Source: an uncultured Lachnospiraceae bacterium (lineage in GTDB: Bacteria; Bacillota; Clostridia; Lachnospirales; Lachnospiraceae). Taken from it: 64,000 nucleotides of DNA. The stretch is taken from the NCBI GenBank assembly GCA_945868435.1, contig CAMBLG010000010.1:1-64000 (forward strand), in the 5' to 3' direction. Both the position numbers and the translations under genes were made by a program. The notes under the pieces are model-generated. The model had not been told where the DNA came from and did no database searches. It saw only the letters and a list, made by a program, of their open reading frames with translations. Shown here one piece after another: positions 58,492-64,000 of the stretch (within the stretch, counting starts at the first letter, position 1; each line of letters opens with the position of its first letter).

Positions 58492-59712
58492 ATGAAAGTG
58501 GAGGAAAGATTACTCAAATACGTTTCTTACTGGACCACCTCCGACGAGGCCTGTACCAGCATTCCCAGCAGTGACCGGGAGTTTGCCCTCGCAAAAGTAC
58601 TGGAGGCCGAGTTGAAAGAGCTGGGGCTTACCAAAGTAACTCTGACGGAGCATTGCTATGTGTACGGACTGCTGCCCGCCACTCCCGGGATGGAGAATAA
58701 GAAGGCCATCGGCTTCATCTCCCATATCGATACCGCACCGGATTATTCCGGCGAGAATGTAAAGCCTCAGATTATTCCGAACTATGACGGACAGGATGTA
58801 CTGCTTCCGGGAAGCGGAGCTTATCTGAAGGTAGCGGATTTTCCGGCTCTGTCCGGACTGAAGGGCCGCACACTGATCACGACCGACGGCACAACCCTTC
58901 TGGGCGCGGATGACAAAGCTGGCGTAGCCGAAATCATGACTGCTGTGGAGGAACTGATCGCAGAGGACACGCCTCACGGTGATATCTGGATTGGTTTTAC
59001 CCCCGACGAGGAAGTGGGCGCAGGCGCTGACCTGTTTGATCTGGATTACTTTAAGGCAGATTACGCCTACACCGTTGACGGGGATTACGAAGGGGAAGTG
59101 GCTTACGAGAATTTCAACGCGGCAAGCGCAGTATTTTCCATTACCGGTGTCAACGTTCACCCCGGCGAAGCCAAGGACATCATGATCAATGCAGCTCTGG
59201 TGGGATGTGAAATTGTCGCCCTCCTGCCGAAAAATGAAACCCCCTCCCACACAGAAGGACGCGAGGGCTTTTTTCACCTGACCGACATGTCCGGTGATGT
59301 TGCCTCCGCTACCCTTTCTTTTATTGTGCGGGATCACGACAAAGATCTTTTTGAGTCCCGGTTGAATCTACTGCGCACCCTCGAGGTTGAAATGAACCAG
59401 AAATACGGCGCAGGCACAGTGGAGTTGGAAATCAAACATTCCTATGAAAATATGCTTTCTGTCATAGAACAGCAGATGTATATTGTGGACCTGGCCAAGA
59501 ATGCCATCGCTTCTGTCGGCCTTACCCCAATCTCCCGCCCGGTCCGTGGCGGCACAGATGGAGCAAGACTTTCCTTTATGGGCCTGCCCTGTCCCAACCT
59601 TGGAACCGGCGGTTACGGTTTCCACGGTCCATATGAGCATATTTCAGTAGAAGGCATGCAGACCGCGGTACAGATCATCAAGACCATTGCAGCCAATCCC
59701 ACAGATCGATAA
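58492..59712 (+). CDS. pepT: Peptidase T (tripeptide aminopeptidase)
   Basis: 406 aa M20 metallopeptidase. Metal and catalytic motifs: SHIDTAPDYSG (His, Asp), TLLGADDKAGVAEIM (bridging Asp), TPDEEVGAGADLFD (catalytic Glu pair), YTVDGDYEGEVAYENFNAA, and the last His in HGPYEHISVEGMQ. It releases N-terminal residues from tripeptides in the cytosol. Full length; AAAGGAGC ribosome site. Single gene. Confidence 0.96.
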   Translation: MKVEERLLKYVSYWTTSDEACTSIPSSDREFALAKVLEAELKELGLTKVTLTEHCYVYGLLPATPGMENKKAIGFISHIDTAPDYSGENVKPQIIPNYDGQDVLLPGSGAYLKVADFPALSGLKGRTLITTDGTTLLGADDKAGVAEIMTAVEELIAEDTPHGDIWIGFTPDEEVGAGADLFDLDYFKADYAYTVDGDYEGEVAYENFNAASAVFSITGVNVHPGEAKDIMINAALVGCEIVALLPKNETPSHTEGREGFFHLTDMSGDVASATLSFIVRDHDKDLFESRLNLLRTLEVEMNQKYGAGTVELEIKHSYENMLSVIEQQMYIVDLAKNAIASVGLTPISRPVRGGTDGARLSFMGLPCPNLGTGGYGFHGPYEHISVEGMQTAVQIIKTIAANPTDR

Positions 59713-59721
59713 CATAAAAGG

Positions 59722-59765
59722 AACCCCTCATGTATCCATCTCAGAAAACGGAATGATGAGGGGTT
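59722..59765. terminator. Terminator between pepT and the coiled-coil protein gene
   Basis: AACCCCTCAT and ATGAGGGGTT pair exactly over 10 bp between convergent genes; modest T tracts on both strands. Confidence 0.75.
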
Positions 59766-59781
59766 TCTTAATTGAATTCAC

Positions 59782-61353
59782 TTATCCTAAATTTGCAAAA
59801 AGCGCTGCGATCTCATCCGGACTTAAGGATTTGTTCGGATCAGACAAATCCGGCATCGGCGGCTTCTCTTCCACTACCGGTTCTGGCATCGGTTCCGGTT
59901 CCACAATCGGCTCCGGCTCAACTACCGGTTCCGCCGCTGGAGCACTGTCTCCGCCCATATTTGCAAACAATGCCGCAATGTCATCCGGACTCATCATCTT
60001 ATTCGGATCCGATAAATCCGGCATCGACGGCTTCTCTTCCGCTTCCGGTATTGACTCCGGTTCTACAATCGGCTCCGGCTCAACTACCGGTTCCGCCGCT
60101 GGGGCACTGTCTCCGCCCATATTCGCGAACAATGCTGCAATGTCATCCGGGCTCATCATCTTATTCGGATCCGACAGATCCGGCATCGGCGGCTTCTCTT
60201 CCGCTTCCGGTATTGGCTCCGGTTCCGCCATCGATTCAGGCATCGGCTCTGGCTCTATGACTGGTTCCGGCTCCGGAATTGGTTCCTCCGCAGTCACGCC
60301 AAGGTCTTCGCCCAGGCCCTGTAGCATTTCATTAACTTCATCGTCAGTCAACAGAGGCTCGTCCTCCGTATCAATCACAAGATCTTCCTCGGGCAGCTCG
60401 TCCGGGCTGACCTCCGTCTCCGGAAGCTCGTCCGGCAGATTCTCCAAGGAGTCTCCCATATCCTCTAACACATCATCAAGATCAGAAGCTTCTATGTCCT
60501 CAAAAGGTGTTTCTTCCATGGACGGCTCTGACATAATCGGTTCTTCAACGAGTTCTTCGATTGGCTCTTCGTACAAAGGCTCAACCGGAGGCTCTGATGA
60601 AGTGGCGGGCGTTGCCTGCTGCACCGGTGCCGCCACCGGAATCGACGCTGTCATGACCGGAGCCTGCGCAATGATCTTCTGGCTCTGCATAATGGCACTG
60701 TTCAGACGAAGCTCCATATCCTTCAGGCTAACCGTCAGCTCCTGTATCCGTATCTGCAAATCATTCTCATTGGCCTCCAGCAGCCGCTTCTGCCCTTCCG
60801 TCACAGCGTCTCTACCGGCATTCACCGCAGATTCGATCTCTTGGGCGCTGGCATCCATAACATTCCGATTATCCGAAATTGCCTGATTCAACTCTTTTAT
60901 CTGACCATCCAGTGCATCTATCTGCTCCATGACCAGATCATTGGAGTTCATCATGGCTTCCGCATTTTCCCGGTTCCGGGTGATAATCACCTTCGCGATT
61001 CCCTTCTGCGCATTGATGATCTCCTCGGTCGGAACCTTGGCAACTTTCTCAAGATAATTCAGCTTATCCTCAATCTCTTCAAAATATTTTTTCAGCATGA
61101 GGTAGGACGCTTTTTCCGACTTGAAAATGCTGTCATACTGCTCCTCGCGCCGCAGCTCCTTCTGCTCCTTCATGATGAGAATTCCGTTGATCACCACATA
61201 CAGACATCCCAGATCCACAACCGCAAAGACTGCAATCGCGACGAACAGTTTCGAGTAATTAATCATCGTGTACAACTCTGCCATCAGGATCAGTGCAAAC
61301 AGAAGTGTTCCAAAAATTACCTGCATCCGTGCTTTTGAATTTTTGTTCTTCAT
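59782..61353 (-). CDS. Membrane coiled-coil protein with repeated SPDDIAALFANMG peptides
   Basis: 523 aa from the ATG at 61353 (AAGGAGC site). Two N-terminal membrane helices (about 11–29 and 36–60), a coiled coil (about 60–230), then an acidic Pro/Glu-rich region. The last ~150 residues hold three repeats of about 54–56 residues, each with DLSDPNK(M/S)(M/L)SPD(D/E)IAALFAN(M/L)G; the third ends the protein. The peptide resembles the LSQxEIDALL element of FliM/FliY N-termini, which docks phospho-CheY. No flagellar gene is near. Function unknown; a scaffold or receiver-docking role is a hypothesis. Confidence 0.75.
   Translation of the reverse strand: MKNKNSKARMQVIFGTLLFALILMAELYTMINYSKLFVAIAVFAVVDLGCLYVVINGILIMKEQKELRREEQYDSIFKSEKASYLMLKKYFEEIEDKLNYLEKVAKVPTEEIINAQKGIAKVIITRNRENAEAMMNSNDLVMEQIDALDGQIKELNQAISDNRNVMDASAQEIESAVNAGRDAVTEGQKRLLEANENDLQIRIQELTVSLKDMELRLNSAIMQSQKIIAQAPVMTASIPVAAPVQQATPATSSEPPVEPLYEEPIEELVEEPIMSEPSMEETPFEDIEASDLDDVLEDMGDSLENLPDELPETEVSPDELPEEDLVIDTEDEPLLTDDEVNEMLQGLGEDLGVTAEEPIPEPEPVIEPEPMPESMAEPEPIPEAEEKPPMPDLSDPNKMMSPDDIAALFANMGGDSAPAAEPVVEPEPIVEPESIPEAEEKPSMPDLSDPNKMMSPDDIAALFANMGGDSAPAAEPVVEPEPIVEPEPMPEPVVEEKPPMPDLSDPNKSLSPDEIAALFANLG
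59786..60230. repeat. Tandem coding repeats in the coiled-coil protein gene
   Basis: Units recur with spacing of 168 and 162 bp (for example the CCGGCATCG(G/A)CGGCTTCTCT boxes at about 59850, 60018 and 60180), keeping frame. Nucleotide identity is high, so copy number may vary between strains. Confidence 0.8.
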
Positions 61354-61476
61354 AGAATGCTCCTTCCCCATAATACTTATAAGTAGTTCTATTTTACCAT
61401 ATTTATCCGGTTGTCACAATATTTATTGCGTTTTTCCCTAGCTTTCCCTAGAACTCCAACCAACAACACTTAGTTC

Positions 61477-61773
61477 TCATAAATCGAACACGAATTAACA
61501 AGGCTCTCAAACAATAATCCATACCGCCACTAAGCAGGCAAGTCTGAAACCTATACGAATTAACAAGGCTCTCAAACCAGATTCGAAGCTATATGCTTTG
61601 GATGTAGTCTGAAACCTATACGAATTAACAAGGCTCTCAAACAATGCTTGTCTTGCTTGCATGTGTAATCTGTCTGAAACCTATACGAATTAACAAGGCT
61701 CTCAAACGCGTGTTCGTCATTAAATGATTCGATTGCAGTCTGAAACCTATACGAATTAACAAGGCTCTCAAAC
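61477..61773 (-). CRISPR. Type II-A CRISPR array, 5 repeats and 4 spacers
   Basis: 36-bp repeats that read GTTTGAGAGC… and end …TTTCAGAC on the minus strand, at 61738–61773, 61672–61707, 61607–61642, 61542–61577 and a degenerate one at 61477–61512. Spacers are 30, 29, 29 and 29 bp. Transcription is inferred to run leftward from the leader by csn2: the decayed repeat is at the far end and has lost its 3' part only. The short array suggests recent loss or low activity. Confidence 0.95.
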
Positions 61774-61846
61774 CTCAGCAAATATATGTTCGAAGTTCTC
61801 GCCGAGCCATACATAATTGCGAATTATGTTCGATTCGTATATTCAA
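61774..61846 (-). promoter_or_regulatory. CRISPR leader
   Basis: 73 bp, AT-rich, between csn2 and the first repeat. It contains ACATAATT–GCG–AATTATGT (61811–61829), an 8-bp perfect inverted repeat, and the piece ATTCGTATA that also occurs in the CRISPR repeat, in inverted orientation. The repeat-adjacent end reads TTTGCTGAG on the minus strand. Confidence 0.65.
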
Positions 61847-62518
61847 TCATATTTCAATAATACAATTGTCTGCATCGACAATCCACCACTGTTCCTGTGG
61901 CAGCTTGTCAATCATCTTACTTTCTAATAATAAAACAGAAATCTGCTCATAAGCAACCATCTCATACAGTTTTTCCAAATCTTCTTCGGACAAATAGTCC
62001 TTTAAATGTAAAAAGACATATAGTTTAATACCTAGAACCTGATGTCCCAGCTTCACATAATCAACAATATGTTCCATTAATGAAGTACTTTGCATATCTA
62101 CTTTAACCGAATATGCCTTAAGCAGTTGCTGAATATCTAAGTCCAGCGAATATGTCATCGGATAAGGCATCCGCAAATTTATTTCATCTAATAAGGAGAT
62201 AATTGCAGCATTCAGTTCTGCCTTTTGCACATAAAGTTCGGTCTCGCTTATTACCTGCATTTCACTCATCAGCTTTGTAAGTATTTTTTTCTCATTTACA
62301 TCGATTGAAAATGGATTAAAGACAACACTAACACCCTTATCCAAATGCACAGACTTATCCCCATTAGAAATAAAAATATCTCCTTCCTCTCCATTGGATT
62401 GTTTCCATAGATTGCTTACAAATGATTGCATGGTTTTCGGATTTTCCAAACAAATTCCGGACACGCCGCCTTCCGGGATCAATATCTCAAGTCCATCTGG
62501 AGCATAGCACAATTTCAC
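61847..62518 (-). CDS. csn2: Type II-A adaptation protein Csn2
   Basis: 223 aa, the shorter Csn2 form. It forms a ring on DNA ends and supports spacer acquisition with Cas1–Cas2 and Cas9. Sequence is diverged (MKLCYAPDGLEILIPEGGVS, then MPYPMTYSLDLDIQQLLKAY) but size, place after cas2 and 4-bp overlap with it fit. It defines the locus as II-A. Confidence 0.9.
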   Translation of the reverse strand: MKLCYAPDGLEILIPEGGVSGICLENPKTMQSFVSNLWKQSNGEEGDIFISNGDKSVHLDKGVSVVFNPFSIDVNEKKILTKLMSEMQVISETELYVQKAELNAAIISLLDEINLRMPYPMTYSLDLDIQQLLKAYSVKVDMQSTSLMEHIVDYVKLGHQVLGIKLYVFLHLKDYLSEEDLEKLYEMVAYEQISVLLLESKMIDKLPQEQWWIVDADNCIIEI

Positions 62519-62835
62519 AATATCACCAGCCTCTCATCCGTGTCCAACACTTCGCCATTTCTATCGCCAACAATGTACTCCATTTTTGAATATTGTTTTT
62601 CTGTAACACGCATTAGCTGGACCAGGCCCTTGTCCGGTGAATTTTTCCGTACATTACCTGCTATGGCATCTGCTGCTGCACTATTTACCGCCAATTTTGA
62701 ATATACTGACTCCTGTTCCATCATAAAACCGGATTTTATCAAGTATTTCCTGAAATTTGTATAAGCTTTCCTGTCTGTCGCAGTTATCGTTGGCAAATCA
62801 AAAAAGACAATTACTCTCATATATCTATAACTCAT
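62515..62835 (-). CDS. cas2: CRISPR-associated endoribonuclease-fold protein Cas2
   Basis: 106 aa. Ferredoxin-like fold opening MSYRYMRVIVFFDLPTITAT with the conserved Asp in FFDLP; later YTNFRKYLIKSGFMMEQESV. It scaffolds Cas1 in the integrase complex. It overlaps cas1 by 11 bp and csn2 by 4 bp. Confidence 0.96.
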   Translation of the reverse strand: MSYRYMRVIVFFDLPTITATDRKAYTNFRKYLIKSGFMMEQESVYSKLAVNSAAADAIAGNVRKNSPDKGLVQLMRVTEKQYSKMEYIVGDRNGEVLDTDERLVIL

Positions 62836-63700
62836 TTATCTGATAAAATTTTATTTTTGACACATCTCCATCATTGATTGCATCAAATACACTTCGCACA
62901 TAAATTTTGATTGCATTAGGTACATATTCATTTCTTCCGTCAATACACACCTCTGTGTTTACAAGTTCCAACATCCTATGTTTGTCCGAACTCTCAAACT
63001 GTTGTGGCATATATTGCTTTACCATCCGGTCCACCAATACACGAAAAGGTTCCATTAGATCCGAACCTAAGTTAAAAGGATTATCCGCACTATCGTGAAA
63101 AATTCCGAGCTGGGTCAGATACCCGTTCGCAACAATCTCTCGGTTCACCATGGAAAGTAAGATACCGTAACCATAATTCAATGAAGCATTGATGCTGTTC
63201 TCCTGGCTTCTCGAAAAGTTATCTCCAAACAATGCCGCAAAATATACTCTTGCCGCGTGGCCTTCGCGATTTGTTTCATCTCCTACGGTCAACTCCGACA
63301 AATAATCTTTCAGCAAAATCGCCTGTGACCGATTATACTCAAGCAAATGTTCCATCTGCTTGAGTATTTTCTGGTAAACAATTTCGGTCCACACCTCATC
63401 TTTCACGCTTTTTGCCCATGTAATCTGAGTTCTGATCTTTCCACTGCAATCATGACACCCATAATATGAGACGAGTTCCGAAGAAGGCTGCCTCTTTTCA
63501 TCGCAGAATATCACCTTTATCTTGGCTTTTGTCAGTGCCGCCAGCAGCGAACTCGTCAAGGACACCGCTGTGGACGCTATCATAAGCATGGAGATATCCG
63601 ACAAATGGATCCGGGTGATTTTCTCCTGCCTTACCACCAAAAAGCCCATACTGTAATCAAGTTTTGCACTATTTTCAATTACGACTGTTCTAAAACTCAT
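62825..63700 (-). CDS. cas1: CRISPR integrase Cas1
   Basis: 291 aa. NSINASLNYGYGILLSMVNR, then LTQLGIFHDSADNPFNLGSD and LMEPFRVLVDRMV hold the conserved metal-binding Glu, His and Asp of Cas1. It integrates spacers. Its ATG overlaps the cas9 stop (ATGA). Confidence 0.97.
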   Translation of the reverse strand: MSFRTVVIENSAKLDYSMGFLVVRQEKITRIHLSDISMLMIASTAVSLTSSLLAALTKAKIKVIFCDEKRQPSSELVSYYGCHDCSGKIRTQITWAKSVKDEVWTEIVYQKILKQMEHLLEYNRSQAILLKDYLSELTVGDETNREGHAARVYFAALFGDNFSRSQENSINASLNYGYGILLSMVNREIVANGYLTQLGIFHDSADNPFNLGSDLMEPFRVLVDRMVKQYMPQQFESSDKHRMLELVNTEVCIDGRNEYVPNAIKIYVRSVFDAINDGDVSKIKFYQINEL

Positions 63701-64000
63701 ACCGTTAGAAGATCCACTTTCTTTTCATAAACGCCGGTAACTGATTGATTAACAAGAACAACATTAGAATATTTCATAATATTTTTGCTAATTGCAGCAG
63801 ATCCAGAGGCCTGGCTTCCTCCAATCAATCGCAAATCCGCATTTGCAGAATTACAAATCAGCGACAAATTTAAAATCTGTGTCAGAACATATATCTGCTT
63901 TTCTATGTCTAATGCCTTAAATTTATCCTTCCCGCCATTCAAAATCTCTGAGACAGCAGCAGGTCTGTTTTTGTAGATTCCAACACAGTGCTTATATTGC
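63697..64000 (-). CDS. cas9: Cas9, C-terminal end only (gene continues beyond the right edge)
   Basis: About 100 codons are visible, open to the window edge. YVLTQILNLS, SGSAAISKNIM and the C-terminus VVLVNQSVTGVYEKKVDLL match the end of the PAM-interacting domain of type II-A Cas9 (compare LIHQSITGLYETRIDLS of S. pyogenes Cas9). RuvC and HNH domains are outside the window, so activity and PAM cannot be judged. The tracrRNA was not found here and is expected upstream of cas9. Confidence 0.93.
   Translation of the reverse strand, partial: QYKHCVGIYKNRPAAVSEILNGGKDKFKALDIEKQIYVLTQILNLSLICNSANADLRLIGGSQASGSAAISKNIMKYSNVVLVNQSVTGVYEKKVDLLTV

Noticed and set aside
59687-60886. 399-codon Ser/Gly-rich open frame on the plus strand
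   Set aside because: It is the antisense of the repeat-rich, Glu/Pro-rich tail of the coiled-coil protein gene, has no ribosome site and low-complexity composition typical of shadow frames.
61477-61512. Degenerate repeat as a tracrRNA anti-repeat
   Set aside because: It keeps exact array spacing, has the same orientation as the other repeats, and nothing resembling a tracrRNA nexus or terminator follows it on the plus strand. A decayed terminal repeat explains it better.
61572-61814. 80-codon frame with repeated peptides
   Set aside because: It is the CRISPR array read through; the peptide repeats are the DNA repeats.

Overview
The window reads as a chromosomal segment from a low-to-mid GC anaerobic Firmicute, most likely a gut Lachnospiraceae. 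The grounds are gene content and order: tsaC–phosphatase–upp next to a full F-type ATP synthase operon; yaaO–kinase–yaaR–holB–ricT–trmN6–rsmI; rpsF–ssb–rpsR; gdpP–rplI–dnaB; spmA–spmB sporulation genes; a very large secreted GH13 amylase; and a type II-A CRISPR-Cas locus. Strong AGGAGG-type ribosome sites and TTGACA/TATAAT promoters fit. The species cannot be named from sequence alone.

Layout, left to right. 1–2.8 kb: type I restriction-modification genes (hsdS cut by the left edge, hsdM). 3–10.2 kb: atpZ-like, atpI-like, atpB-E-F-H-A-G-D-C on the minus strand; the c subunit carries a Na+-type ligand set, and three unusual hairpins lie between atpD and atpC. 10.3–13.3 kb: tsaC, a phosphatase-like protein lacking its nucleophile, upp and a dCMP deaminase behind a consensus promoter. 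13.4–20.3 kb: a MerR-type regulator, a two-domain PPK2 flanked by matching palindromes, a small ferredoxin, dnaB, rplI, gdpP. 20.4–24.9 kb: SPFH/NfeD membrane pair and a DUF975–response regulator–histidine kinase operon. 25–30.4 kb: a 1.7-kilo-residue extracellular amylase with a candidate LacI-type operator. 30.4–36.8 kb: rpsF-ssb-rpsR, an EamA transporter, DUF951, sirtuin, KtrB/KtrA potassium uptake, spmAB. 36.8–37.3 kb: a 554-bp element with 34-bp perfect terminal inverted repeats and diverged arms that fold back on each other. 37.4–46.9 kb: DUF885 peptidase and the yaaO-to-rsmI housekeeping cluster with an inserted NSS Na+ symporter. 47–48.5 kb: an AbiEi/AbiEii-like pair whose second member has lost the nucleotidyltransferase motif. 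48.7–59.7 kb: a possible diverged ArgR-type regulator, D,D-carboxypeptidase, trmB, MoxR/DUF58/transglutaminase operon, a DUF4358 lipoprotein, a DHHW protein, tRNA-Lys and pepT. 59.8–61.4 kb: a membrane coiled-coil protein ending in repeated docking-type peptides. 61.5–64 kb: CRISPR array, csn2, cas2, cas1 and the 3' end of cas9.

Functional links: a Na+-type ATP synthase and an NSS Na+ symporter suggest sodium bioenergetics; GdpP (c-di-AMP hydrolysis) and KtrAB (a usual c-di-AMP target) suggest shared potassium control; HsdMS, the AbiE-like pair and CRISPR-Cas are three separate defence-related loci. The strongest candidates for something undescribed are the 554-bp fold-back element, a possible ~115-nt small RNA near 50.9 kb, the degenerate AbiE-like pair, and the repeated docking peptides at 59.8–60.2 kb. 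Gene starts were chosen by ribosome-binding sites and operon overlaps; functions are inferred from motifs and context, without database searches.
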